Below, piece after piece: positions 19,640 through 31,138 of a stretch of 64,000 bases of DNA. The notes under the pieces are model-generated. The model saw only the letters and a list, made by a program, of their open reading frames with translations. It did not search any database and was not told the DNA's origin. The DNA is from Diplolepis rosae. Taxonomy: Eukaryota > Arthropoda > Insecta > Hymenoptera > Diplolepididae. The position numbers and the translations under genes were made by a program. Within the stretch, counting starts at the first letter, position 1. Every line of letters begins with the position of its first letter. The stretch is taken from positions 14,880,001 to 14,944,000 of the forward strand of contig JAPYXD010000704.1 in NCBI GenBank assembly GCA_030998225.1, read 5' to 3'.

Positions 19640-22143
19640 ATGTCGTTGAGTGTTTATCTCCCTATGGCGAAGAAGATCAAGCCCACGTTGATCGCAAACG
19701 AGAAATAGGTTCGAACTCTATGACATCCAGGATAAAAATAAAGATTAAAAGTGAAAGAACTTCATCAAGAATTTTACGCTCATCTCACATGTCTTCAAGT
19801 GGAATAAAATCCGAATCAAATTGTTCACAACTAAAAGATATCAAACCTGAAGTCTCGAAAATAATAAACTCTCCTATCAAGAAGAATGGAAAGTTCTTTT
19901 GCCCAAACTGCAACAAAAGTTACAAACATGAGTTCAGCGCGAAAACTCATCTACGGTTTGTTTGCGGTCAAAAACCACGTTTTAAGTGCCCTCACTGTAA
20001 TGCACTTGGGAGTTATTATCACAACATCATCACTCATGCAAAAAAACAGCATCCGAATTTCGAGAGTTATGCTATCGACGTTACTACAAACAAGATTATG
20101 GGTTTACGCAAAGAACTTGGAAATTCCTCTCTTGATTCATCACTTGACAATAACTTGAATTTAGATGAGAAAGTAACTCGAAAGAAAAGTTCAATAAAGA
20201 ATTCCCACCAATTGGATATGAAAGATAAAAATATTATTTGTCAAACACCTAACTTAACGATCAAAATAAAGCAACAAAAATCGAACAAAAAAGGATCAAA
20301 TAAATCCAATGATAATAATGATTTCTTTCGTAGATTGACACCAAACACGTGTCTTGACTGTGGGAAGACTTTTAAAATGGAATATGGCCTTTCCAGGCAT
20401 ATTTTAGCAGGATGTCATAAATTTCGTTACAAATGTCCATATTGCGAGTTCCGTGAAGGAAAATTGTTTGTGACTTTGTGTCATGTATCAAAGGAACACG
20501 CAGGATCCCAGATTTATGCAATAGACAATGTGACTGGAAAAAACGTTGGACTCAAAAATACCACATCAATGGAAACATTTTCTACTGATCAAGCTGATTT
20601 TAATAATCCTTCAATCAATGTCAATCTTCGAACTCGCAGTCTAACTTCTAGAAATAATAGTTCTATAAAAAAAGAAAATAATCATGAGGTGAAAAATCCG
20701 TTGAACAAATTAGCGAATCAGTCCAAAGGTGATTCGAAGAGTTCCAAAAATCACAAGCAATATGAATGCCCTAACAAGTGTGGACAATTTTTAGTAAATC
20801 CACGTGGTATTGCAATTCATTTGAAAAAAACTTGTAATCAAGTAAATCGTTTTAAATGCCCATATTGTAATGATCGGGCTACTTCATTCAGATTGATTGC
20901 TGCCCATATAATAGTTAATCATCCAAAGAAAAATGTTTATGCCATCGATCTCGTCAGGAAACGACCAATGTATGAAAATCCACACGCTGCACGATTTTTC
21001 TGTCCCAAAGGCTGTGGTGTCAGCTTTTCACGAAAACATCACATGAAATCGCACACTGAGAATGTATGTGGTGTTCCAAAACGTTATAAATGTCCTTATT
21101 GTTATTGTGTTTGCAAACAAATCCGCAGCATTACGAAACACGTACAAAACCGTCACCCTAACATGAAAAATTATTACATTGATATTCTTAAGAAAGATGG
21201 TGCTAAGTCTGAACAAGAAGAGGAAAATTTGAATATTGGAGAAGAAAAGCCAAAATTTCAGTGTTCTCATTGCAAAAAAAATTTCAAAAATGTAAGAAAC
21301 ATGTGGACGCATATTAAGAATTGTCAATTTATTAACAATGACATGAAAGTTGAATCTGAGAGTATTCATTTAAACGATCAAAAATACGAATCGATCAAGA
21401 ATGAGCTGATCGATAATGAATCTAACGAAGATCTTGAAACAATGAAAAATGAATACCAATCGGCAGCAGCTGGTGATAACGCGAATGAAATATCTAACAA
21501 AGTAGAAGAAATTGATGTATCCGATGATGAAGTATCCAAGAATGAATTGTCTGACAATGAAATAAATGAAGAGATCTCAAAGTTTGTTCAAATGGAGGCT
21601 GATAAAGAAAATGTTGAAAAAGTAATTGAAAACTCAGAGACAAAAGAAATCGCAAAGCCTTTTTCAAAGAAAAAATTTGCATGTCCTAATAATTGTGGCT
21701 GTGTTTATTATAGAGAGGCAGCACTCAAGAGTCATATACGTTATCAATGTGGCCAATTAGCTCGATTTAAGTGTCCTTATTGCGATTACTACAGCAAGCA
21801 GACTTCGAATGGTTACTCACATGTTAGAAGATTACATGCAGGTCATGAATTATATTTGATTGATGTTATTAAGAAGGACAGAATCTATCAAACGAAAAAA
21901 CGGGTAGTTAAAGAAGATAAAGAAAGTGGAGTTCAGGACTTAAGCAATGAGTCAATTGAAGAACTTGAAGAAATTGATGAGCCTGATGACCCTATTATTG
22001 AATTGGAGAACGACATTGATCCTTCAGTTTATATGTGTCCTTATTGCACTTTTCATACCGAAATACCTGAAGAGGGATATGCACACATGAAGAGGAAACA
22101 CCCAGGCAAAAATATTTTTATGAATACTCTTAAGATGAAGTAG
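19640..22143 (+). CDS. lola: Giant lola-type last exon 11 with about 12 zinc fingers (834 residues)
   Basis: The acceptor CTGTTTCATAG ends at 19639; phase 1; the frame starts DVVECLSPYGEEDQ. It has five finger pairs and two single fingers, at about residues 88-139, 238-290, 377-429, 455-508, 542-563 (single), 682-734 and 800-821 (single). Pair tails (SYAIDVTTNK, IYAIDNVTGK, VYAIDLVRKR, YYIDILKK, LYLIDVIKK) show that it is built from repeated one-pair units. Three pairs use C-x3-C in finger 1, as in the 10.4-kb exon. Spacers are Lys/Ser-rich early and very acidic at 570-680. It is several times longer than the other classical exons and has no internal stop, so it is under coding constraint. 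A 5' open extension to 19531 is intronic. Confidence 0.87.
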
Positions 22144-22660
22144 GATTACATTCTGAAAATGACATCTAGTTTCATCTCTTATGGATTCTTTAGACTGGTA
22201 AACTTTTTAATTGTGAATCCATATTAACTAAAGCATACGTTTTTTTTTAAATTTGATTAATTTTCAGAGCATCTATTATGGGAAATTCCGGGAATTTAAT
22301 TAAGACAGAGAATCTTATAAAATTGAATTAATTTACTTGAATTTGATTAAATTAAATTCTTATAGATTTTTCAAAGAAAGTAATAAACAATTCATTAGGA
22401 TTTGAAGTTACTTTGAGGTAAAACAACTGAATTATTTAGAATTATATTTTAATTAGAAAAAATTAAATTATTTTTGAAAAAAGTAAATTGAGTAAAATAT
22501 AGTTGAATTTACTAAAATTAATTTTGATTTTATAAACTGGGTAAAATTGGAAGTTAAATTGGTATATGTCGGTAGACACGCTGGTTTTAATTTCGAATAA
22601 TTATAATTATGTAGTTTAAAGGAATTATTTTGATGTAGAATTTGTTAAGATAAAAAATAT
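22144..22660. other. 3' flank of giant exon, AT-rich
   Basis: AAATTAAATT-type low-complexity sequence follows the giant exon. No feature is supported. Confidence 0.45.
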
Positions 22661-23340
22661 TTTTTGTTTAAAATTTTGATTTGAAAAAGTTGTGACGTAT
22701 TTTTTCACTTATTTTATCCTAGATTAATGATACATTTCAATCTCTAAAGTTTTTGTTTCAATGAAAAGATCATTTTACTAATGCAAGAATTAAATTTATA
22801 TTTGCAGATGTTTCCATAATTGTTTCTTCAAGCTTTCTATACGTGGTATTGGTATATTTATGTTTAACCTTATTGAATAATTTCCAAAGAACAAATACAT
22901 TTTTAAGAAATGTCTTATCATTTGTTTGTATTTAAAATAATGTTTTAAGTTTTTGTCTTTTGATAAGTTGCATAGCCATGTTTTATGCATCTTCGATGTG
23001 AAGCTTTACAAGGTAAAACTTTGGTGTTTAACTTGTAATTATCTTTATGTTTTGCTGAAAATGTTACAAGATTAATAAAAACGAATCTTTCAAGAAATTT
23101 TCATCATCAGAAAAATCAAGTAGTCTAAGGACGAGGCAGTATTAATAAGTTTTTCATTTTTTGTTATAGCAACAGTTTTCTAAATTAAATTTTAGTTTGG
23201 TTTTTTTAGCAAAATAAATAAATTTCTTTAAACATGTCTTTATTGGAAAATTGACTCGGTTTTAGACGTCTTGGTAATTTTGTCTTCTTTTATACATTAA
23301 ATATTACATTTATTCACCTATTGGTTTTATATTATGAATA

Positions 23341-23710
23341 ATGCGAAAATATATTACAAATTTAATCAATTTTCAATTAAAAATTTTTTTTGAAGAGGTA
23401 TGTATCTTTTTGTTTTCGAATACTTTAATTTTGAAAAAGGAAATACTTTAGATGATTTATTTATGATTTATTTATCATATTTATTTATTGGATTTTTTCT
23501 ATTTATTGCTTGATTTTTCTACATATTTTTCAATTGATTTAATTTTTAAGTTAATTTTTAATCTGTCTGTTTGCGTGTTTGTATGTTTGTTCCCTCATCG
23601 TGGAAAAATTAATTTGCCGATTTGGATGAAACTTTTGATGGTCTTTAGCTTACAGTTCAACTTAAAATGTATGGTATGTATCATTACGCTAAGTCAACAA
23701 GGGGCTGAGC
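23341..23710. mobile_element. Extra 370 bp in copy A (insertion, or deletion in B)
   Basis: Copy B passes from TTTTATATTCATA straight to CTTCATCAAAAATTATGG, while copy A carries this block between the same words. It includes TTAATCTGTCTGTTTGCG and TTGCCGATTTGGATGAAAC, which look like transposon-derived sequence. No end repeats are clear, so insertion and deletion remain equally possible. Confidence 0.45.
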
Positions 23711-23859
23711 AATGTTGCTTCATCAAAAATTATGGAACATAAACAGATTTCCTTTCCAATTAACTCAATTGCAGATGTATGTACATTAGTGGTGTGTTTT
23801 TTATGACTAAAAGTAAAATTGACTTTTTTTCTAAAATATTCGAATAAATCTTGTTACAG

Positions 23860-24188
23860 AAATGTATCAACGTTGGGATCAGCTAGCAATTCAAGATCAA
23901 TATTATACTTCCGAACAGAATGCAGTTATAATTCGTAAAAAGAGTGTCCAGAGTGAGGATCAAAGAAGAGATAGTATATATTTATGTCCAACTAAAGGAT
24001 GCAATAGATGCTTTTCTTGGAAATACAATTTAACTTGGCATCTTCGACATTCTTGTGGCATAGAACCTCGATACAAATGTCCTTATTGTGACTATAAATG
24101 TAAAGTCAAAAGGGACATTCGAAAGCATATTTTAAGGATTCATAAAGATAGTGAAATTTACGTGATTGATCTCTTTAAAAAAACATGA
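23860..24188 (+). CDS. lola: lola-type alternative last exon 12 (duplicate A)
   Basis: The acceptor CTTGTTACAG ends at 23859; phase 1; 109 residues starting E-MYQRWDQLAIQDQ. Finger 1 is at about 43-66 with an unusual C-x4-C (CPTKGC), then FSWKYNLTWH and a Cys. Finger 2 (CPYCDYKCKVKRDIRKH, then H) is at 74-95, joined by CGIEPRYK. The tail EIYVIDLFKKT is typical. The exon at 25.5 kb is a near copy. Differences fall in the linker and in both finger helices (KYN against KNN; VKRD against VKGD). Both copies keep every zinc ligand. Confidence 0.87.
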
Positions 24189-24699
24189 TGAGATATCTTG
24201 AATTCTTTTGAAAGGAACAGTGTAATATAAAAAATAAGATGTCTAGAAATACTCTTATTTCTTTTAGTATTAACTTTCCCAATATCATTCTGTGATCCAT
24301 TCAAATTTCAACTCATTTAAAGCTATAATTATTAGTTTTAGGCAAGTACTCCAAATTCATAAAAATATCGAATTCTTTATATTTATCTTGAATCATGTAA
24401 GAGATATCAATCTAAAAATATTACCGTGACTCAAAAAGTGATACAGATTTGTACTTCTTCTTTCATCATATGAGAGGAATTTTGTCTATACTTGCCTGAT
24501 GTTTGTGCTTGCTACTGATTGAGCTTGAAAATTATTTCATTTTCTCGTCGTGAAATTATTCAATTTTATATTCTTATACCATGAATATATTATTAATAGA
24601 TTAATATATAGACTTTATTCAAATCTCTAAAAACTATTTAAAATTATAGCAATTCCACTTTGAAATGGACATTTTAATAACCTACTTATCGATTTTGAT

Positions 24700-26010
24700 C
24701 TAGAATCTTTCAAGATAAAAATATTTATTGCTTAGAATTTCAATTTGAAAAAGTCGTGTCGTATTTGTTCATTTATTTTCTCGTAGATGAATGATATATT
24801 TCATATCTCTAAATTTTTTTTTTTTTGAATAAAAAAAATCATTGTACGAAAGAATGAATTTTATTTTTACAGTTTCTTCCATAATCGTTTCTTCAAGCTT
24901 TCAATATGTGGTATTAGTATATTTATCTTTAATCTTAAATAATTTCCAAAGAACAAATAGATTTATTAGATATGTCTTATAATTTGTTGTACAGTTATGT
25001 TCTATGCATCTTTGCATATAAAGTTCTAAAAAGTAAAACTTTTGTGATTAACTTGTAATTGACTTTATGTTTTGCTGAAAATGTTACAAGATTAATAAAA
25101 ACGAATCTTTCAAGAAATTTACATCATCAGAAAAATCAAGTAGTCTAAGGACGAGGCAGTATTAATAAGTTTTTCTTTTTTTGTTATGACAACAGTTTTC
25201 TAAATTAAAATTTAGTTTGGTTTTTTTAGCAAAATAAATTAATTTCTTTAAACATGTCTTTATATGGAAAATTGACTCGGTTTTAGACGTCTTGGTAATT
25301 TTGTCTTCTTTTATACATTAAAATTTATTTACCTTTTTGTTTTATATTCATACTTCATCAAAAATTATGGAACATAAACAGATTTCCTTTCTTATTAACC
25401 CAATTGCACATGTATGTACATTAGTGGTGTGTTTTTTATGACTAAAAGTAAAATTGACTTTTTTTCTAAAATATTCGAATAAATCTTGTTACAGAAATGT
25501 ATCAACAATGGAATCGGCAAGAAATTCAAGATCAGTATTACACTTCCGAACAGAATGCAGTTATAAATCGTCAAAAAAGTGTCCAGAATGAGGATCAAAG
25601 AAGAGATAATATATATTTGTGTCCAACTGAAGGATGCAATAGATATTTTTCTTGGAAGAACAATTTAACTTGGCATCTTCGACATTCATGTGGCATAGAA
25701 CCTCGATACAAGTGTCCTTATTGTGACTATAAATGCAAAGTCAAAGGAGACATTCGAAAGCATATTTTAAGGATTCATAAAGATAGTGAAATTTACGTGA
25801 TTGATCTCTTTAAAAAAACATGATGAGATATCTTGAATTCTTTTGAAGGGAACAGTGTAATATAAAAAATAAGATGTCTAGAAATACTCTTGTTTCTTTT
25901 AGCATTAACTTTCCCAATATCATTCTATGATCCATTCAAATTTCAACTCATTCAAAGCTATAATTATTAGTTTTAGGCCATCACTCCAAATTCATAAAAA
26001 TATCGAATTT
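24700..26010. repeat. Tandem segmental duplication, copy B
   Basis: It matches 22660-24390 through intron, exon and 3' flank. The match ends near ACTCCAAATTCATAAAAATA at 25982-26001. Confidence 0.85.
25495..25823 (+). CDS. lola: lola-type alternative last exon 13 (duplicate B)
   Basis: The acceptor, phase, length (109 residues) and tail are the same as its partner at 23.9 kb. Fingers are at about 43-66 and 74-95. Compared with copy A, the start reads MYQQWNRQEIQDQ and finger 1 reads CPTEGCNRYFSWKNN, so a spare Cys of copy A is Tyr here. Finger 2 has VKGD in place of VKRD. The changes lie at or next to helix positions that contact DNA, while the tail is unchanged, so the two may have begun to differ in target choice. 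Confidence 0.87.
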
Positions 26011-26414
26011 ACTTCTTTTATCAAATGGCAGAAGTGTTGTCTATACTCGACTACATTTTCATGATTTAAGCAGGCTTTACAAGTTTATTTAATTAATCAT
26101 GCTGATGAAATATAATAAGAATTCTTAAATATCTTTAAATGTATCAATATGATATGCATTAAATTCCTGAAACAAATGTAGTTTACAATAGTCTAGGTGC
26201 TGATATTTTTGCTTGCTACTGCTTAAGCTTGAAAACTATTTCATTTTCTCATCATAAATTTGTTCACTTTTACATTTTTATACCATGAATATATTAGCAA
26301 ATTCTAGTAATTCCACTCTGAAATGGATATTTCAATAAGAAATTTATTTCAAACATAACTATATTTGTTTTAAATGTTTCAAAACGAATAATTATAGTTT
26401 ATTTTATTTTGTAG

Positions 26415-26701
26415 GTACGGAACTTCAGTTCTACTTCGCTGATACAGGATTACACAAGTCGCAGCGATCTTTCCCTTGTCCACAATGTACGAGTTGTTTT
26501 CGTCAAAAGCAAAGCTTGACGAGGCATTTAAAGTACGAGTGTGGACAAGATCCTCGATTCCAATGTCCTCATTGTAACCATCGAAGCAAGAAAACTTCAG
26601 ACATCTATGCTCATGTTCGTAGAAGACACGTCAATTTCAAGGTTTATGCCATTGATATTTATGGTGACATTAACAAAGGTACATTACATCACATGCCATA
26701 A
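26415..26701 (+). CDS. lola: lola-type alternative last exon 14
   Basis: The acceptor TATTTTGTAG ends at 26414; phase 1; 95 residues starting GTELQFYFADTGLHK. There is no ATG or TTG early in the exon, so a start-based search sees only its second half. Finger 1 (CPQCTSCFRQKQSLTRH, then C) is at about 22-43 and finger 2 (CPHCNHRSKKTSDIYAH, then H) at 51-72, joined by CGQDPRFQ. The tail KVYAIDIYGD continues into a His-rich end. AATAAA at 26874-26879. Confidence 0.86.
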
Positions 26702-27165
26702 TATCCATTTTTATCGACCAAGTTTCTATTCTATTTATAACATTTATGTGAGAATTGGATTTAAAAAACTCGAATCATAAATGATTTGTAAATCGATAGT
26801 AAATTATTCGAAAAATACACATGTACCTTTTTTAAATATATTGATGTATATAAAAATGTATGTAAATTTTTTAAATAAAGTTTTATCATATCCATTAATC
26901 CCCTGATGTATAATTCCTTTATAATAAAAAAGTTTCTTATTTTTGCAACTCTTGAGAAATTTGTCTAATTTCTCTTCATCTTCAAAAGCCGGTAATGAAA
27001 TTAGGAAATGAAAAGAGAAATTTTAGTTCAAGATAGGTACTTTCTTTGCATGAAAAATTGAATTCTATCGTAAATTAGTGAGGATACATATGAGCTTAGT
27101 GCAAGAATCGAACATAAATTTGAATCATTTTATAATTTAGCTGACAAGATATATACTTTTTACAG

Positions 27166-27449
27166 ATAAAACGCACAGTGGGTCCCACCTGAAGCATTTA
27201 GAAAAATTCTGGAAGTCGAAGATGGACGAGAGCTACAACACAATTACTGGAAAGTTTCACTGTCCCCAGTGCAACAGTGGTTATGGAAGAAGGGACACTA
27301 TGCTGGGACATTTTAGATACGAATGTGGAAAAGCTCCACGTTATAAGTGTCCTTATTGCCATTTGTGCAGCAAAAAGACTTCTAATATCTACCAACATGT
27401 CAGAGCTGTTCATCCCAATGAACCCGTGACGCTTGTAAAACTTTATTAG
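27166..27449 (+). CDS. lola: lola-type alternative last exon 15
   Basis: The acceptor CTTTTTACAG ends at 27165; phase 1; 94 residues starting DKTHSGSHLKHLEKF. Finger 1 (CPQCNSGYGRRDTMLGH, then C) is at about 33-54 and finger 2 (CPYCHLCSKKTSNIYQH, then H) at 62-83, linked by CGKAPRYK. The tail is hydrophobic and short (PVTLVKLY), without AID. Finger 2 has an extra Cys (HLCSK), shared with the NACSK of the 34.0-kb exon. AATAAA follows at about 27597. Confidence 0.86.
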
Positions 27450-28079
27450 TGCCGAAAAATATTTCCAATTTGACTGATTTATCCAAAATTCTGCAACATA
27501 TGTTTTGAAAATTTTACATCTTTCACTATAGATCATGTTTTCTAACTCAGAAACCCAGGATTAGTAAAATGCAAAAAGAACATTCCATTTATTGTAAATA
27601 AAAAATGTCGTTTGTTCAAAAACCCGAGACAAAATGTATAAGTTTCATTCTCGTGTAAATATCTATCAGAAAATGATCTACTTGTTTTTAATTAATGTTT
27701 GTACAAAATGACTACACAAAATATAAAGAATAAATGTTATTTAAATTAAATAGGTGCTACTTACAAGTTTACAAACATTGGCATTTGCCTTTTGATAAAC
27801 TTAAAAAATAATTTTTAGGACAACACGATCATTATTTCACTTACAACGTAATTTTTTACACAAATGTTTTTTTCTTTAGTTATAATAACTTAAGAAAGAT
27901 CTTTAAATACTGTTTAAATTTTTAATATTATACTTTACACGAAACTATTCCATTCATTATGCATGACAGTCGATAGTTCTAAAGGAATCATTGCACGGCT
28001 GTTTTATATAATATTTGCAGGAAAAGTGAAATTTATAAGACGTTGGAGCAAGAATATATTCGATTTATTTTTGTTTCAG
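27450..28079. other. AT-rich intron
   Basis: No exon is supported. The open frame at 27963-28175 is out of frame with the zinc-finger exon it overlaps and has no zinc-finger residues. Confidence 0.45.
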
Positions 28080-28309
28080 ATACCAAAGTACAAGACTGGA
28101 TTAATCGACCACCTTTGGATAGTTACCTTTGTCCACAATGCAACGCAGGATTTCGTAGAATGTTTGACCTCCTGAGACATAAGTGTGGCATAGCACTTAG
28201 ATTTGCATGTCCTTATTGTCACAAAAAGGATAAATCTTCATCAAATGTTTATAGACATGTACGACGTTGGCATTCGGAATTGCCACTGTCTATAAAAAAA
28301 ATGTTTTAA
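28080..28309 (+). CDS. lola: lola-type alternative last exon 16 with altered finger 1
   Basis: The acceptor TTTGTTTCAG ends at 28079; phase 1; 76 residues starting DTKVQDWINRPP. Finger 2 (CPYCHKKDKSSSNVYRH, then H) is normal at about 44-65. Finger 1 (CPQCNAGFRRMFDLLRHKC) spans 18-36. Its His and final Cys are one residue apart instead of four, as if three residues had been deleted. Whether it still binds zinc is doubtful. The frame and all other features are intact. The tail ELPLSIKKMF is short. The KKDK word groups it with the exons at 5.4 and 12.6 kb. Confidence 0.84.
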
Positions 28310-28653
28310 ATACATAAAAATGTAAAAATTAAATTTAAATCTTTAAATATAATTACTTCATAAAGTGTTAAATTGTAAGAAGTACATTTTTCATCTAAGA
28401 TTTATATTTTATTTGTCGCTGTGAAAAATCAAGAGGCTATTTTATGTAAGTTTATATTAATTAGGCACTAATTTAGTTTAATTGCTTTTTACAAATGAAT
28501 ATTTTTAATTAAATCAATCTAATTTATTATAAATCTTTATATCCTTTCCTTCTCGAATAAAATGTTTATTCTAAATGTTGTATACATATTTGTTTATCTA
28601 GAAAATATAAATTGGTCAAATTTTCTATTAATTTTTTTTATTTTTCTTTTCAG
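28310..28653. other. 3' flank and intron
   Basis: AT-rich with no feature beyond the acceptor tract of the next exon. Confidence 0.45.
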
Positions 28654-28886
28654 ATCTCTCACCATCAAAATTGCGACGCCTGAAAAACTACATTTGCGTG
28701 GAATGTGGTAGAGGATACGTAAATGACAAGGATTTGAGAAGACATCAGAAATACGAATGTGGAAGGAATCCTCGTTTTCAGTGTCCTTATTGTCCACAAA
28801 AAGCGAAATACAGATCAAATGTCTACGTTCATGTACGATCGTTACATCCAGAGATGGATGTCGCAGTTGTGGATCTTGAAAAATGA
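28654..28886 (+). CDS. lola: lola-type alternative last exon 17
   Basis: The acceptor TTTCTTTTCAG ends at 28653; phase 1; 77 residues starting DLSPSKLRRLKN. Finger 1 (CVECGRGYVNDKDLRRH, then C) is at about 15-36 and finger 2 (CPYCPQKAKYRSNVYVH, then H) at 44-65, joined by CGRNPRFQ. The tail is DVAVVDLEK. The AATAAA at 28886-28891 overlaps the last base of the TGA stop, so the 3' UTR can be extremely short. Confidence 0.87.
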
Positions 28887-29213
28887 ATAAAAATGCACAT
28901 AATCAAATTAAAAGTTAGTTTCAGCTTTCCTTGTGATTTTTTAATTTTGGAATAATTGATAAAACAAAATTGAGGATATTATAGTTATTGATGATAAACC
29001 ATCGGACAAATAATCTTTGAGTGGAAATGTTTTTAATTTCGTTGAATCTTTTTAGTTTTTGTGGTTTGAAATGAATTCGTATTTATTTATTTATTAGACT
29101 GGCATTATTTGTGATGATGCATTTAATTTAATTAATTGTTCAATTTTAGATTGCATTTTGTTTTATCTATAGGAATTTAACTCTAAAATTCGAATATTAA
29201 TAATTGTTCACAG

Positions 29214-29422
29214 GCTGGGAAGCAGCTCTGGATTATTTGGATTATCGTCCCCGTAGAAGAAACAGAAACCCACCTCTTTCTGAATTGAAGTTTGGCTGTC
29301 CGCACTGTGGCTTTCGCAATAAACGAAAGGATCACATTTATCGTCATATTCGCAGGAAACATCCGGACGGAGCCGTCTGTTATGTTGATTTAACAGCAAT
29401 ATCACATATCTCAAGATTTTGA
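29214..29422 (+). CDS. lola: lola-type alternative last exon 18, single finger
   Basis: The acceptor TTGTTCACAG ends at 29213; phase 1; 69 residues starting GWEAALDYLDYRP. It carries only a finger of the second type (CPHCGFRNKRKDHIYRHIRRKH, at about 29-50). Where finger 1 should be there is an Arg/Pro-rich linker (RPRRRNRNPPLSEL) with no Cys or His. The tail AVCYVDLTA is a normal AID-type tail. The frame is clean, so this is a stable single-finger variant and not fresh decay. AATAAA at 29438-29443 lies 15 bases after the stop. Confidence 0.82.
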
Positions 29423-30316
29423 AAATCATTCACTAAAAATAAACTTATGATAAAAAGTACAAAGGATCCTGAAGAGTTCACTAACCAAATTCTTAAGTTT
29501 TAAAACTAGAAATTGCTACTTTTAGTAGCAAGTCAGTGAACAAGTATTTCTAAGTGTTATTTCATAATAAATTTCTCGTTGTAGAAACGAGATAGATGGA
29601 TATTTCTTTCATTATTAGGAGTTTATTAATGTCTACGAAATTTTTTTTTAATATTCTTTAATAATAAAACTACTATAATAAATTATACATAACTCTGGTA
29701 AAAAAATCTTTAGTAAAACTTTCTGTTAGGGAAATTCAGTCCTGAATACAAAATCTAAACTAATTATGTATCTTTACATATTCAACGCACTTAAGATTTA
29801 AGTACAAACTGTGAAAATGAGACTAAGCAATTTCTTTACACAAAAACTGAGAAAAGCAATGTTTTTATTGACTAATATTATCTATGTGTCTAAAAGTTGT
29901 TTGATTTCATTTCCTTTCATTTAATAATCAACTAAAATTAATTTACTGATGTACCTTTCTGATTGAAATATAATTTAGGACATTAGAATTATATTTTTTT
30001 CATATTTGGTAAATGTGATGTGCAGGTAAAGTCAAAATATTGTTAAAGTAATCAGGATTAAATAAAAAATTGTATTCTAATTTGATTTTGAAATATATTG
30101 AGTGAAAATTATTGATAATGTCTTTTTAAAATCATTTTTGTTTTATGATTTTTTTGAATTTCAAACTTGGTATAAATTACATGAAATTCCATACTGTATA
30201 CTTCTAAGTAAAACTAACCATTACTTAGCGATATTTTTAAAAATAATAACTTGTTTTATACTTTTTGTAACCTTAGTAATATTTGTTTACATGAATATTG
30301 TTTCTTTAAATTACAG
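29423..30316. other. AT-rich intron
   Basis: No exon or clear repeat is seen. A 72-codon frame at 30102-30320 is Phe/Ile/Leu-rich translation of the intron's pyrimidine tract. Confidence 0.45.
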
Positions 30317-30582
30317 GTGAAGAGTCAAATATAGAGGAAATCATTATACCTGCATTCGCTAATCAAAATCAACCATGTACGAAATTCAGGTGTCCAAGTT
30401 GCTCCAATTTATACAAGTGGAAGAAATCCTTGATCACACACTTACGATATCAATGTGGCAAACCTCCTAGATTTGAATGTCTTCATTGCGGAGACAGAAA
30501 ATATCAGAAGATTCATATTATTCGACATTTAAGGACAATCCATGCTGGCTTGCCCGAAATATTTCGAGACAATACGCATTAA
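30317..30582 (+). CDS. lola: lola-type alternative last exon 19
   Basis: The acceptor TAAATTACAG ends at 30316 and a phase-1 frame runs to TAA at 30580. The 88 residues start GEESNIEEIIIPAFA. Finger 1 (CPSCSNLYKWKKSLITH, then C) is at about 26-47 and finger 2 (CLHCGDRKYQKIHIIRH, then H) at 55-76, linked by CGKPPRFE. Finger 2 begins CLHC in place of CPYC and its helix region is divergent. The exon contains no start-like codon early on, so ORF-based searches miss it. The tail LPEIFRDNTH is atypical. AATAAA at 30667-30672. Confidence 0.84.
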
Positions 30583-30887
30583 TGTAAATGTTTAATAAGA
30601 TTGATTATAAATATGTAGTTAGATTTGTAATGATTCGTTTCATGGACTCTATTTTTTACAAATGGAAATAAATTTTTATTAATTCTACGTGTGAATTTGC
30701 TTTCTTTAAATCAATTATTTTATCTGAGAAAAACAAATTATGGGGCTGAGAGAAAATAAATTCGATTTGATTTAAAATAAGATTTTTTTCTGGTTGTAGT
30801 CCCTCGTATATGATAATATATATTGCTTTCTTAAGTTTCCAAAACTTTCTTCAAAGTAGATGATTTAGGCCTTTATTTTTGTTTCAG

Positions 30888-31138
30888 AATATCGCCCGAA
30901 GATGATCCCTAGGAAAGTGATTGCAAAAGTCGTCAAGAAGTTGCATCAGTGCTCGAGATGCAATAGATGCTTTTCTAAACAACAAAGTTTAATTCATCAT
31001 GTTAGAAACGAATGCGGAATTCCTTCTGGTTTTAAATGTCCTTACTGTAATCATCGGGGCAGACAAACGTCACTTATCTACGCTCATATTCAGAAAAAAC
31101 ATCCTAGAAAAGAAGTCTACATTCTTGATGACTTTTAA
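30888..31138 (+). CDS. lola: lola-type alternative last exon 20
   Basis: The acceptor TTTTTGTTTCAG ends at 30887; phase 1; 83 residues starting EYRPKMIPRKVIAK. A basic segment (KVVKKLHQ) precedes finger 1 (CSRCNRCFSKQQSLIHH, then C) at about 22-43. Finger 2 (CPYCNHRGRQTSLIYAH, then H) is at 51-72, linked by CGIPSGFK. The tail EVYILDDF is typical. AATAAA at 31193-31198 lies 55 bases after the stop. Confidence 0.86.

Larger units (their letters stand above)
22660..24390. repeat. Tandem segmental duplication, copy A
   Basis: The intron, exon 12 and 3' flank in this segment match 24700-26010 closely. Landmarks are GTTACAAGATTAATAAAAAC, AAGGACGAGGCAGTATTAA and the whole exon. Copy A has about 370 extra bases at 23341-23710. 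Confidence 0.85.
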
